From: Arctopsyche grandis
Taxonomy: Eukaryota; Arthropoda; Insecta; Trichoptera; Hydropsychidae
Direction: 5' to 3'
DNA length: 64,000 nucleotides
Assembly (NCBI RefSeq): GCF_051622035.1
Contig: NC_135355.1
Coordinates: 1,426,001-1,490,000, forward strand
Below, one piece after another: positions 1-9,896 of this stretch (its first letter is position 1; every line of letters starts with the position of its first letter). Position numbers and translations under genes: made by a program. The notes under the pieces are model-generated. The model had not been told where the DNA came from and did not search any database. It saw nothing but the letters and a program-made list of their open reading frames with translations.

Positions 1-892
1 ATTGCTACGACGATCGTTGTTGACGTCATTAATTGTCGTATTTCAATACTTTCTTTGAGCCACCAGCGCATCAGTGGCACGAAACATTTTTTTTATATAC
101 GTATTTATATTTATTTTTCAATCAAGCTTTATAAATATTTATCAATTTTTTAAATAAAAGCTCTTCAATTTCGGGTTCATCATCAAAGTAAATTTCGGGT
201 TCGTTGTCAATGTCATATAAGGAGTTATTACTTGGGAATTGATTATTGTCGATAAATTCATTTTCAGAATCAGTAGAGCTGCTGATTTGTCGAGTTCCTC
301 GGCGAGGAGCTATTATTTCGCTTTCATCACTTTCACTGTCCGATATCATTTTGCAGAGTTAAAATAAATGGCAAAAAACAATAGAAATCCGCTTTCAATT
401 ATATAGGTCACGAGACGTCACGAATTCATGCAATCAATCAAATGCAACTGAAATGCATACAAAATGTTTATGATACATGTTGAAAAATTATTTGATTATT
501 AGAAACTTCGCATCCTTGTGTGTCTCGCTCACACGTACACAATTAAAACCAAGAAAGAAAGAGAGAAAGACCGCTACCTGTTTCGAATATATCGCATGTT
601 GTAAGGATACATCGATATCTAAAAATAGATTATTTCAAATAGTCAAAACTTATTTAGTGTATATATGTAGGTATCTCTTTCGCACGCACGCATGTAAAAG
701 CAAGACAGAAAGAGAGAGCACGAGTCCACGACTGCTTCTTAAAAATGTATATAAAGTTTTATAAAAATTACGAGTGTTCGGCGAAGTAAGTATGTAAAAA
801 AAAATATTATATTTATTTTTTTTCAAAATAATTACAAATGTTAGCATTTTTCGCTTGGACATTGAAAAACCTCGTAGCAGCCAAAGGGTTAA
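1..892 (-). mobile_element. piggyBac-like element, right end (left end outside window)
   Basis: The right boundary is CAGCCAAAGGG followed by TTAA at 889-892. On the minus strand this reads TTAACCCTTTGGCTG, the TTAA target plus CCCTTT-type terminus of piggyBac elements; the two intronic piggyBac MITEs in this window start TTAACCCTTTGCCCG. A short acidic ORF at 122-349 lies inside in the orientation expected for a transposase N-terminus. The rest is AT-rich with CA/GA-rich microsatellite patches (about 515-560 and 670-725). No left end or second TTAA terminus is visible, so the element starts before the window. It looks non-autonomous because no catalytic DDD region is present here. Confidence 0.5.
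122..349 (-). pseudogene. Short acidic ORF resembling a piggyBac transposase N-terminus
   Basis: A 75-codon ORF beginning MISDSESDESEII and rich in Asp, Glu and Ser. This is the composition seen at the extreme N-terminus of many piggyBac transposases and PGBD proteins before the catalytic domain. It ends before any catalytic part. No zinc finger or other domain is seen. Its position inside a piggyBac-like end supports the reading, but composition alone is weak evidence; it could be a chance ORF. Confidence 0.35.
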
Positions 893-939
893 AGAGAAAT
901 GTTTTAATTTCTATTAATAAGGAAGCGGAACGTTTTCTC

Positions 940-1239
940 TTGATAACCAACGTACCTTGTTATGCAGCAGAAGATCTGCTCACTTTATATTTTAACAAAA
1001 AAATTCTTTAAATTGGCGATGTTTAAGAGCATTAGCTATAATGGAGTTGATAATTTTAATCACTGATTTCATTACTTTTTCTGGAAATGTCTGCACACAA
1101 ATAGCTTCTTGATGAATGACGCAATGGTAAACAAGTACCTCGTGATTAATTTTTCCTTTCAAAATAGCAAAAAACCCTTTTCATACTTTTCGCCCCTTAT
1201 GTTAAAATTGACACAATTTTAGAGCACTTTGGTTTAGGA
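940..1239 (-). mobile_element. hAT transposase remnant (GTF2IRD2/ZBED-like), copy 1
   Basis: Close relative of the sequence at 8312-8610. On the minus strand the better copy encodes HCVIHQEAICVQTFPEKVMK, which matches the core of the hAT-type transposases seen in GTF2IRD2- and ZBED-like proteins (a His-Cys-x-Ile-His-Gln-Glu motif followed by a Phe-Pro-x-x-Val run). This copy has small indels that break the frame. The intact-ended hAT element at 1240-2400 inserted just after it, and the same flank resumes at 2401. Confidence 0.6.
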
Positions 1240-2400
1240 CAGCGGTTTCCAAACTGGGAGGCGCGCCTCCCTGGGGAGGCGCGGACTATTGCCAGGGGAG
1301 GCGTCAAAACTTTTTAATTAAATAAAAAAATAATTTTCATACCATAATATCTACAAATAAATAATACTTCATATCGTAGCTTAACAGTAAAAATTCAATG
1401 CATGAATGTTTATTTTTATTTTTCTTTCATTTTTATATACACATTTAATTAGCAACCTTTCTCAAAGAAAACCAACATGAAGAGACATGAACTTGCCTAT
1501 TTGGTTGAAATTTTTGGAAAATTGAGCGGTTTAAATAAAGCAATGCAGGGATCACAAGTACATCCACTTGTTCAAAAAGACAAAGTAAAAGCTTTCATTA
1601 AAAAGTTATGGAAATCAAATTTACAAAAGAATGAGTTGGATATGTTTTCACTTTCCAAAGATTTCTGGGCCACAGTTAATATTGAAGCAAGTAAAAATCT
1701 TTTTATTGACCACTTCGATGGTTTAGTGCTGCATTTTTCCAATTATTTCAAAGACTTTGATTTCTCAAAATGTTTGTGGATACAGAATCCATTTAACTAT
1801 GTATAATGAAGAAGACGCATCCGAGCTGAAAACCATCGAAAAAGAAAAATTCATAGAATTATCATGCGATAGCTCACTAAAACAAAAGTTTCAGAATTAA
1901 ACCATAATTAAATTTTGGATGAATCTTAGTGGATAGTATGAATGTTTGTATTGCAAAGCAATGCAAGTGCTTCTACCGTTTGTAACGTCTTATTTATTCG
2001 AAACGGGCTTTTCGGCACTAGCTGCAATGAAAACCAAATATCGAGCCAGGTTAATAGTAGAAAAGGAGTTACGAGTGGCACTCTCCATATTGCCCCCCAA
2101 GATTTGATAAACTTTGTGCCAATAAACAACAACATCCTTCGCACTAAATTTTGATGTGTTAGAAGTAGTTTAATTATTAATTTAATATAAAAATAAATAT
2201 AGGTGATCGTATAAATTTATGTTATAGCAAAACCTTTTTATTATTCTGTCTATTGTAGTGTTCAGTATTTTTTTTAAATAAAGGTTTATTATTTAAAACG
2301 TGTCTATATTATTATATCTATTAAAAAATAAAAGGTAGGGAGGCGCGGAAAAAAAAATTTTTTTAGGGAGGCGTAGTAGCATAAAGTTTGGAAACCGCTG
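1240..2400 (+). mobile_element. Non-autonomous hAT element with perfect 16-bp TIRs and 8-bp TSD
   Basis: The ends are CAGCGGTTTCCAAACT (1240-1255) and its exact reverse complement (2385-2400). The flanks GTTTAGGA at 1232-1239 and 2401-2408 are a perfect 8-bp target duplication, the hAT hallmark. Inside are two pieces of a ZBED5/SCAND3-like hAT transposase. The ORF at 1477-1806 starts MKRHELAYLVEIFGKL. A second stretch near 1985-2118 reads FETGFSALAAMKTKYRARL, the C-terminal dimerisation region, and ends at a stop. The catalytic middle is missing, so this is an internal-deletion derivative that would need an outside transposase. GC-rich sub-terminal GGGAGGCGCG motifs flank both ends. Confidence 0.9.
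1477..1806 (+). pseudogene. hAT transposase fragment
   Basis: A 109-codon ORF inside the hAT element. LAYLVEIFGKLSGLNKAMQG resembles the region of ZBED5/FAM200-type transposases before the C-terminal dimerisation block (Leu-Ala-x-Leu-x-x-Ile-Phe-x-Lys-Leu). It ends in a stop after NPFNYV. The dimerisation block itself is found about 180 bp further on, in a separate stretch. It is a remnant and not expected to be active. Confidence 0.7.
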
Positions 2401-2613
2401 GTTTAGGAGGAAGTATGTTTACCAAAATTATCTCTTTTTCATCCACTAAAAATAAATAAAACAAGAAAGTCAATTAATAGATCTGTGTATTTAATTTTCA
2501 ATTATCATTTCTCTTAAAATTATTTAAATAAACTGCAATGAGAATAACAGCTAGTACACACTAGGCGCTTTACGCGGCGTTGAGCGCCGGTGAAACCCGG
2601 TCGAAACGCGGGT
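2401..2613. other. Array spacer, 3' side of zinc-finger copy A
   Basis: Resumes the flank interrupted by the hAT element. TTAGGAGGAAGTATGTTTAC and the AT-rich sequence after it recur next to the 3' side of the other copies (about 8620, 18237, 21841, 30880), so this is the conserved downstream border of the duplicated unit. It ends in AACAGCTAGTACACACTAGG (about 2550), a motif repeated at 8756 and 10168. Confidence 0.6.
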
Positions 2614-2776
2614 TTGCCGAGTAAATGATTTACGACAAATTTCACATTTGTGTGGTTGTATCCCAATAAGATATTTTTCATGTTTCACACGGTGAGATTT
2701 TTGAGAAAATGATTTTAAAAAAATTATACACTTGTAAGGTTTTTCACCCGTGTGAGTTCTTAAATGTTACACAAGT

Positions 2777-3253
2777 TGTAATGAACGATATTACGCGCGT
2801 CTTTATGCAGAGGGCGTGATATCTCGTTATTCTTCCAAAGAGTCAAGTTAGGTGGAAACGTGGACTAACCTTGGGGTAGTTATATAAATGTATATAGTCG
2901 GGGAGGTTCCTGACTGCAAGTCGTGTGCGTTGATAACAGCTTCCTCGTCGGTCTCACGGCTGAGGTTTCTCCGGAAACAGCGTGAGGAATGCAGGGGAAG
3001 TTGGGCTGGAACTCAGGGGAGGGAGTGATGCTACACTCGACCTCGTGGCGGTTCTTCAGCACTGATGGCGGTGAATCTCTCGGCCCCGTCTCCCCCTGGA
3101 GACGTGCACAGGAGAGATGTTTCTTTGACGAGAGTTCGCGGGTAAGAGACAGCGCGCTCTACATGCGCGCGCGCCTATGAGGTTTTTCTGAGTTGCCACT
3201 CGAAATAAGGGCGAGTGTTGCCCTAGGGGACGATGGGAAAACGTGGTGTTACA
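2777..3253 (-). repeat. LTR (3' LTR in element orientation)
   Basis: The 477-bp terminal repeat with TG...CA ends. It is identical by eye to the one at 5113-5589. A TATA-like stretch (TATATACATTTATATA on the minus strand, about 2879-2894) could serve as the promoter in the other copy. Confidence 0.92.
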
Positions 3254-3266
3254 TCCTCCCCCTCGA
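3254..3266 (-). promoter_or_regulatory. Polypurine tract of the LTR element
   Basis: The minus strand reads CTCGAGGGGGAGGA ending right at the LTR boundary, where the plus-strand primer of LTR retrotransposons lies. Confidence 0.75.
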
Positions 3267-3316
3267 GTTCAGAGGGCAAGCGTCCGGTCTCTGAACTCGG
3301 ATAGCGCCGAAGCCTA

Positions 3317-5050
3317 TCATTGTGCAACGGGCTTCGTACGAGGTCTTCTTCTGCATCGCTTCGGCACGACCGGTGCCGGAACGTCAGCCAGGTGGGGCAT
3401 CCGCTCATCGGCCAGCGTATTGACAGTTGTCTTGACGAATGTTGATGGTCTTCGCGGCCTTCCTTTTCTTCGCCTCGGCACGCTCGGCGCTGGAACGCCG
3501 ACCAGGTGTGACATCCGCTGATCGACAGGCATGTTGACAGCGGACATGAGGAAGGTGGTGGGACTCAGGGTCTCCCTGATCCAGAAGGGCCCCTCTCGTA
3601 CGGGGACGAACGTAGCGCTCCGCCCCTCTTCAGCGGGGTTGACGTATGGCGGCAGCAGCACCAGATCGGCGGCTCGATATCTGGTGTGGGCTCTTCGGTC
3701 TTGGTCCGCGTATCGTCTGCTCTGGTCCGGGCGCTTCCTCCAATCGAGGATAGGAGTCTTCGCGGGAGCTGGTACCTTCGTGGCCTTCAGGGCGGACGAT
3801 AGGTGGGTCACCGGGGGGTTACAGGTGCGACAGTTCGCCGCTCTTCGGACTTGATCCGCGCGTTTTCTCTGTTCCGGGCGTTTTCTCCAGTCGAGGATAG
3901 GGGTCTTCGCGGGAGCTGGTGCCTTCGTCGCTCGGAGAACGGACGATAGGTGGGTCACCGGTATCTGGCGTGGACACGTCGCCAGGGCGATCGTTGACAA
4001 CGTGGCCCCGGTCTTCGTCTTGCACGTGGGACAATTGCTCTTTATCACACCTGGAGCTCCGCAACCGTAACATGCGACAGGTGTTCTCGTATGTGTCTCC
4101 TTTTTCTTTCGACATTCTTCAACCGAATGTCCTCGGTTATGGCAGAACGAGCATGTTGGACGAAATCGCGGCCTTTGTTCGCCCATTCGGTCCGTTTTCG
4201 TGAATGCTCGGTCACTTCCGGCCGCGGGCCTTTCCCATGTGTCCGATGTGGGTCTCGAACGGCGTGGAATGTCGGGGCTCGCTATTGTTCTGGCCTCAGG
4301 TAGTCCCGTTGGGGTCTCAGCGTCCATATCGGCGATCGTGCGGGCTCGGAGAATCAATTCCTGGAAATTGTCTATCCGCTCTCGGCTCAAACGGGTTCGT
4401 AGAAAAGGAGATAATAGGCCGTATACAATGTCGAGTTGCATCGTTTCGGGAATGTCGTACGGCATTTTCGCGAATAACGCGCGTTTTCGATTTACGAAAA
4501 GGTCCGTTGATTCTCCTTCTAGTTGCCTAGTTGCGCTAACTTCAAGAAACAGACGGTAAGCCGGTCGACGTTCGCCGTAGCTGCTTCGTAGCGCCTCTAG
4601 CGCCATGGACCAGGTGGGGGTGGAAGGTTTCATTCCCACCCACCAAGTCGCCGCGTCTCGATCGAGCATCATGGGTAACCCTAGAAGCGCGTCCTCGTCG
4701 GGGATTCGGCAACAGTTTTTGAACGTCTCGATGGCATCAATGAACGCCTCGACTGATTCCGACGAGTCGCCGGCAAACCGAGATTTGCAATTCGCGAAAT
4801 TTCCCGCCGCGACCGGGGCAGGTGAAATGACGGGGGAAGGAACAGATGCGGTTCGGGAAGCTATAAGCTGCTCCATCATCAGCTTCATCATTTGCAACAG
4901 CATTGCGCCGTCTACTGGAACTGGTGATGGGGGAGTCGACTGACCTTCCGGTGGGGAAGCCGACTGACCTTCCGGTGGGGAAGTCGCCTCTGAAGTAGAC
5001 GCCTCTGGGTCTACGTCCCCCGCGGAGCGTAGATTGTACGCTGAGGCCAT
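3317..5050 (-). CDS. Gag-like ORF of the LTR element
   Basis: One ORF of 577 codons starting MASAYNLRSAGDVD. The N-terminal part is Pro/Ser/Glu rich. Residues from about 85 to 260 match the Ty3/gypsy gag capsid-like domain (for example ATWWVGMKPSTPTWSMALEA). Two CCHC-type zinc knuckles follow (CSFCHNRGHSVEEC and a CYGCGAPG... motif). The basic C-terminal part contains internally repeated segments. Protease or RT signatures are not evident. Opposite-strand ORFs across this stretch are shadows. Confidence 0.85.
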   Translation of the reverse strand: MASAYNLRSAGDVDPEASTSEATSPPEGQSASPPEGQSTPPSPVPVDGAMLLQMMKLMMEQLIASRTASVPSPVISPAPVAAGNFANCKSRFAGDSSESVEAFIDAIETFKNCCRIPDEDALLGLPMMLDRDAATWWVGMKPSTPTWSMALEALRSSYGERRPAYRLFLEVSATRQLEGESTDLFVNRKRALFAKMPYDIPETMQLDIVYGLLSPFLRTRLSRERIDNFQELILRARTIADMDAETPTGLPEARTIASPDIPRRSRPTSDTWERPAAGSDRAFTKTDRMGEQRPRFRPTCSFCHNRGHSVEECRKKKETHTRTPVACYGCGAPGVIKSNCPTCKTKTGATLSTIALATCPRQIPVTHLSSVLRATKAPAPAKTPILDWRKRPEQRKRADQVRRAANCRTCNPPVTHLSSALKATKVPAPAKTPILDWRKRPDQSRRYADQDRRAHTRYRAADLVLLPPYVNPAEEGRSATFVPVREGPFWIRETLSPTTFLMSAVNMPVDQRMSHLVGVPAPSVPRRRKGRPRRPSTFVKTTVNTLADERMPHLADVPAPVVPKRCRRRPRTKPVAQ

Positions 5051-5092
5051 CTTCGTGATGACTTCGTGAACGCAAAAGTGACTTGCTGGTCA

Positions 5093-5112
5093 GGCCCCAC
5101 GTTGGGCGCCAA
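5093..5112 (-). promoter_or_regulatory. Primer-binding site of the LTR element
   Basis: Directly inside the LTR, the minus strand reads TTGGCGCCCAACGTGGGGCC. A TGGCGCCCAACG-type start is a common tRNA primer-binding sequence in Ty3/gypsy elements. Its place right next to the LTR end supports the call. Confidence 0.8.
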
Positions 5113-5589
5113 TGTAATGAACGATATTACGCGCGTCTTTATGCAGAGGGCGTGATATCTCGTTATTCTTCCAAAGAGTCAAGTTAGGTGGAAACGTGGA
5201 CTAACCTTGGGGTAGTTATATAAATGTATATAGTCGGGGAGGTTCCTGACTGCAAGTCGTGTGCGTTGATAACAGCTTCCTCGTCGGTCTCACGGCTGAG
5301 GTTTCTCCGGAAACAGCGTGAGGAATGCAGGGGAAGTTGGGCTGGAACTCAGGGGAGGGAGTGATGCTACACTCGACCTCGTGGCGGTTCTTCAGCACTG
5401 ATGGCGGTGAATCTCTCGGCCCCGTCTCCCCCTGGAGACGTGCACAGGAGAGATGTTTCTTTGACGAGAGTTCGCGGGTAAGAGACAGCGCGCTCTACAT
5501 GCGCGCGCGCCTATGAGGTTTTTCTGAGTTGCCACTCGAAATAAGGGCGAGTGTTGCCCTAGGGGACGATGGGAAAACGTGGTGTTACA
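5113..5589 (-). repeat. LTR (5' LTR in element orientation)
   Basis: Second copy of the 477-bp terminal repeat. It lies upstream of the gag-like ORF in the element's own direction and so carries its promoter. The right flank AAGT (5590-5593) is the target duplication. Confidence 0.92.
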
Positions 5590-6753
5590 AAGTTCATTTT
5601 TATGAGCAAATGATTTGAAACAAATGCCACATTTATGTGGTTTTATCCCCAGTATGCAATTTTTCATGTGTATAAAGGGAAGATTTTTGAGTAAATGATT
5701 TTAGACAAATTTCACATTTGTGTGGTTTTATCCCATTATGATAATTTTCATGTATCACGAGGTAAGATTTTCGAGAAAATGATTTTAAACAAATGCCACA
5801 TTTGTGTGGTTTTATCCCAGTATGCAAATTTTTATGTTTCTCGAGGTTAGATTTTTGAGTAAATGATTTAAGACAAATTTCACATTTGTGTGTTTTTATC
5901 CCAATATGATCTTTTTCATGTTGCACGAGGTGAGATGTTTGAGAAAATGATTTTAAACAAATTTCACACTTGTAAGGTTTTTCACCCGTGTGAGTTCTTA
6001 AATGTTTCACAAGTTCATTTTTATGAGCAAATGATTTTAAACAAATTTCACATTTGTGTAGTTTTATCCCAGTATGAAATTTTTCATGTGAATTAAGGGA
6101 AGATTTTTGAGTAAATGATTTTAGACAAATTTCACACTTATAAGGTTTTTCACCCGTTTGAGATCTCGAATGGATCTTAAGTGTATTTTTATCAACAAAT
6201 GATTTTAAACAAATTTCACATTTGTGTGGTTTTATCCCATTATGCAAGCAAATTTCACTATTCTTTCGGTGAATTGTCGATTGTGAAGGCTCATCGTTCC
6301 ATATTAAATCTTCCAATAAAACTTCTTCAGGCTCGATCTTCAAGCAATCACCTAACCTCAGTCGAGAGGATTCGTTGTTTCGAAAACAAGCCTTTCGAAA
6401 GCTGATCAACAATTCCAGATTAGTCTTACACGAAAGACACACCGTGTCTGGCAACCCATCGCCTCTTTTAACCTGCAGATGAAAGAAGTAGGATTAAGAG
6501 TTGACCAATTGGGTCCACAATAATTGTAACCTGTTACCAGCACCGACCTGAATCTGACAGCAGGTCCGAATGCGTTGCTCCAGACGCTCTGGATGAGGAT
6601 CTGGTCTCTGGAAGATGGAGACGGAAGATTCGGCCGGAGCTGGTCCAAGACAAAGCCTGCACTCCATCGTCCCAGCATTTAACTCTGACAACAACCAGAA
6701 CGACTCGCTTCGCCCGGTCTAAATTTGTTACTAGTTTAGGGTTGCCATAATTA

Positions 6754-8311
6754 CATTGAGCTACAAAAAATCTCGTTTTTGAGTTACCAAATTGGCGACT
6801 AACCAATCTTTACTAAGTTTGACCCACTTAATTCGAATATGATAATGATTTTAGTTGGTTAGTGATCGATTACGAGATGTGAGCGTTTAAAAAAATGCGT
6901 TGATGCAATGAATGCATTGATGTATGCTGACTTAAAAGTAGCCACGAAACAAACTACAGCCAGAACTAAGGCCACAGCAATCGTGAAAAATATACTCGCC
7001 CCTTGCAGTGTACAACAATGCATAAAAGATTTAAATGAGGCATCATTTTTTGGAATAGCTACAGATGTCAGTAACCACAATGCTGAACAGATGTTTCCCT
7101 TGGTAATTCAATTCTTCAATTAAAAAGTTGGACAGCAATCCAAATTACTAAAATTGGCTTCTTTATGTAATGAACGATCTGAAACAATGGCTGAGTTTTG
7201 CAAAATATCTCTTGAAAATCTAAATATTCCCATGGATAAGCTTATCGCTTTTTGTGGAGATAATACGAACACTAACTCGGAGGTCTAAGCCGAGCTGGAA
7301 GAAATAATGTGTTTTTTAGACTGAATTCTGAATTGGAAAGAGATATTGAAGGCATAGGATGTCTAGCACACGTGTTGCATAACACTCTATCAATAGCCGC
7401 TGATGTTTTGACTGTCGATGTTGAATCAATTGTCGTCAAGATATTCAAGTACTTTAACATTTACACAGTGAGGACTGAAAAACTCAAAGACTTTTGTGAA
7501 TATGTTGGTGTTGCCTACCAAAACTTATTATCCTACGTTGGGACTACATAGGTGGTTATCACTTTGACCTGCAAATGAAAGAATATTGGATCTGTGGCAG
7601 CCATTAAAAGATTTTTTCGTTAACGAAGACAGACCACCAAAAGCCCTTAAAGATTTTTTTGATGATCCAATGAATGAAGCTTATTTTTGCTTCTTGTATT
7701 CACAGCTCAATACATATGAATCTCAAATTAAAAAAATAGAAAAATCAAACATCACAGTCCTGGAAGTAAAGTCTTTATTAGAAGAGACAAAACGACATAC
7801 ATATGCTCGAGTAAAAAATCCAATTTTATTACAATACAACACAACGAAAGCATTTAAATTGCAATTACCGTTTGAGTTAGTACGTTTAGATAAAAAAAAA
7901 TATTAATACAGAAAACCAATCCTTATAAACGTGGTGAAATAAAAAATTAAACAAATAAACGAAAAATAGCACGGAAAAAAATCCGTAAAAAAAATATATT
8001 TTTGACTTTTAAAATTCGCTAGACAATTAATTATAAGTATTTTGAAGCAATGAAATATCACAATCAATGGGAAAAACATCTGACTATTGATTCCAATACT
8101 CACTTTGAGCACAGCAATACTAGATTTTGAGTTAAAGACCGCAAAAGCCAAAAAACTAAAAATTGCGCATTTTTTTAAACGCTTATATCTCGTCATCGAT
8201 CACCGACCAACAAAAATCATTATCATATTTGAATTCAGTGGGTCAAAGTTAGTAAAGATTGGTTAGTGTCCGCTCTGGTAACCCAAAAACGTGATTTTTT
8301 GTTGCTCAGTG
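6754..8311 (+). mobile_element. hAT-type transposon remnant with long terminal inverted repeats
   Basis: The left end CATTGAGCTACAAAAAATCT (6754) and right end AAAAATCACG...TTGCTCAGTG (to 8311, reversed) form inverted repeats of about 145 bp that include the block around ACCAATCTTTACTAAGTTTG. Between them lie plus-strand pieces of one hAT transposase: MNALMYADLKVATKQTTART, then FFGIATDVSNHNAEQ, ISLENLNIPMDKLIAFCGDN, GCLAHVLHNTLSIAADV and FCEYVGVAYQNLLSYVG. Several stops and frame breaks make it inactive. It starts 87 bp upstream of the ATG of zinc-finger copy A, and the same placement is seen for B, C, D and E. Confidence 0.75.
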
Positions 8312-8610
8312 TAACCAACGTACCTTGTTATGCAGCAGAAGATCTGCTCACTTTATATTTTAACAAAAAATTATTTAAATTGGCGATGTTTAAGAGCATA
8401 GCTATAATGGAGTTGATAATTTTAATCACTGATTTCATTACTTTTTCTGGAAATGTCTGCACACAAATAGCTTCTTGATGAATGACGCAATGGTAAGCAA
8501 GTACCTCGTGATTAATTTTTCCTTTCAAAACAGCAACAAACCCCTTTCTTACGCCGGTCATACTTTTCGCCCCTTATGTTAAAATTGACACAATTTTAGA
8601 GCACTTTGGC
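8312..8610 (-). mobile_element. hAT transposase remnant (GTF2IRD2/ZBED-like), copy 2
   Basis: The 77-codon reading frame at 8328-8561 begins MTGVRKGFVAVLKGKINHEV and contains the HCVIHQEAICVQTFPEKV block of GTF2IRD2/ZBED-like hAT transposases. Nearly the same sequence occurs at 940-1239, also on the 3' side of a zinc-finger copy, so it was part of the duplicated segment. Confidence 0.65.
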
Positions 8611-8755
8611 TTAGGAGGAAGTGTGTTTACCAAAATTATCTCAATTTCATCCACTTAAAATAAATAAAACAAGAAAGTCAATTAATAGATCTGTGTATTT
8701 AATTTTCAATTATCATTTCTCTTAAAATTATTTAAATAAACTGCAATGAGAATAA
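8611..8755. other. Array spacer, 3' side of zinc-finger copy B
   Basis: Conserved unit border (TTAGGAGGAAGTGTGTTTAC and following AT-rich sequence) shared with 2403-2550, 18237-18375, 21841-21980 and 30880-31020. No gene seen. Confidence 0.6.
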
Positions 8756-9144
8756 CAGCTAGTACACACTAGGCGCTTAACGCGGCGTTGAGCGCCGTTG
8801 AAGTGCCCGACGGCAGCGTACACACGACGCGCTTTTTGCCGCGTTTTTCGGACTGGAGCAGGGTGCGCATTCGTCACTTGGGAATTGGGAAATAGGAAAA
8901 GTCGAGGTGATAGCATGGGTGTGGCTTCTCTATTGTCGTTTTTATATTCGGGACCTTCCATGTTCCAAATTGCAGGTCTATTTTGAACTTCATCGATAAA
9001 CATATCCGATTTTTTGGATTTTTTCATGGTTTTTATTATTACTAAATTATGTTCACAATACATCTTATATATATATTTCAATAGCTACTGATCTACTGAT
9101 AATTTTCTTTTTTACAATTTTAATTTAATTTTGTTAGTAATCAT

Positions 9145-9540
9145 TAGACACGTATTTTGGGCATTTTGCTATTAATGCTAAAATTTGGAATAGATGTTAA
9201 ATTCGTAAATTTTGCGAATAGATGCTAAAATAACGAATAAAAGTGAAATTTGCATAAAATTTATAAAATTAGACAATTTAGAAGGATCTTCCAATCCCTT
9301 TGCTCATTTATTAAGTTAAGAAATTGAGGGGATAAAACAGAGCTTGCAGTTTACCATATACGGTGTTTTTTCTGTCGAAACCAAGCAACTGCTTTTGTCT
9401 ACTACTGTTAGGACAGTTGGAGATGTGTATCCAAAAGGCTGCTCAAAAAAGCATCTTAAAACTAGATTCGCACTCAAGACTAAATGAGACAAATCTATTC
9501 CTCCAAACATTGAGTAAACTATTCAATCCATCGGCCCTGT
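9145..9540 (+). mobile_element. Partial hAT element (TAGACACG family), one end only
   Basis: Begins TAGACACGTATTTTGGGCAT, the same terminus as the complete copies at 49081-50012 and (diverged) 54614-55600. The sequence then matches those copies through the reading frame CIQKAAQKSILKLDSHSRLN and NLFLQTLSKLFNPS. It stops abruptly around 9540, so the other end is missing. Confidence 0.7.
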
Positions 9541-9610
9541 TTTTCAATGAGTGAGGTTGGTCCGAACATCTATACGCACGTGCACACACAGATGTTCGAA
9601 CTGGTGACAC

Positions 9611-9896
9611 GACAACTCGTTCACAGATTTTCCATAAACCGATGATGCGCTCCAGACATTACGTATACGGCAATCTCTTTCTCACCCCGTCTGTTCACCA
9701 TGATCTCGTTTACTCTGCCATTACGTATGCAGCCATCTCTTTCACAGATAACAGACGGTATGTGAAAGAGATGGCTGCATACGTATTGGCATAGTAAACA
9801 AGATCACGGTGAACAGACGGGGTGAGAAAGAGATGGCCGTATACGTAATGCCTGGAGCGCATCATCGGTTTACGGAAAATCTGTGAACGAGTTGTC
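9611..9896. repeat. Large foldback (near-perfect palindrome, about 135-nt arms)
   Basis: The left arm starts GACAACTCGTTCACAGATTT and the right arm ends with its complement, AAATCTGTGAACGAGTTGTC. The arms pair with only a few mismatches over about 135 nt around a short loop near 9742-9757. No gene or transposase is inside. It is either a foldback-type MITE or an inverted duplication. If transcribed it would form a long hairpin RNA. Confidence 0.85.

Larger units (their letters stand above)
2777..5589 (-). mobile_element. Short non-autonomous LTR retrotransposon (Ty3/gypsy-like), very young
   Basis: Two 477-bp terminal repeats (2777-3253 and 5113-5589) start TGTAATGAACG and end GTGTTACA. By eye they are identical base for base. 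The 4-bp target duplication AAGT lies at 2773-2776 and 5590-5593, and the host finger sequence reads on across it. A primer-binding site (TTGGCGCCCAACGTGGGG, minus strand) abuts the right repeat and a purine tract abuts the left one. The internal region holds one gag-like ORF and no recognisable reverse transcriptase, so it depends on a relative for movement. Identical repeats imply a very recent insertion. The GC content is clearly higher than in the surroundings. Confidence 0.93.
2614..6667 (-). pseudogene. ZAD-C2H2 zinc-finger gene, copy A (interrupted)
   Basis: Exon 1 is 6548-6667 (40 codons, starts MECRLCLGPAPAE) and exon 2 starts at 6472 after a 75-nt intron (GTCGGT...TGCAG). The ZAD zinc ligands are C3/C6 in exon 1 and the CLSC pair in exon 2. 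About seven fingers of the CEICLKSF type follow down to 5633; the first is degenerate (HSRSQ). An extra G in a C run on the plus strand (5647-5650) shifts the frame, and the fingers continue in another frame. The finger array is then split by an LTR element (2777-5589) and resumes at 2776 down to about 2614 with more fingers. The gene is therefore probably dead, or makes a short seven-finger protein. Confidence 0.85.

Noticed and set aside
3243-4943. Plus-strand ORFs opposite the gag-like frame
   Set aside because: Shadows of the minus-strand ORF in GC-rich sequence; no domain or codon signal.
5890-6405. Plus-strand ORFs opposite zinc-finger exons (also 22861-23094 and 32051-32260)
   Set aside because: Antisense of the finger repeat, repeating the same peptide each 84 bp.
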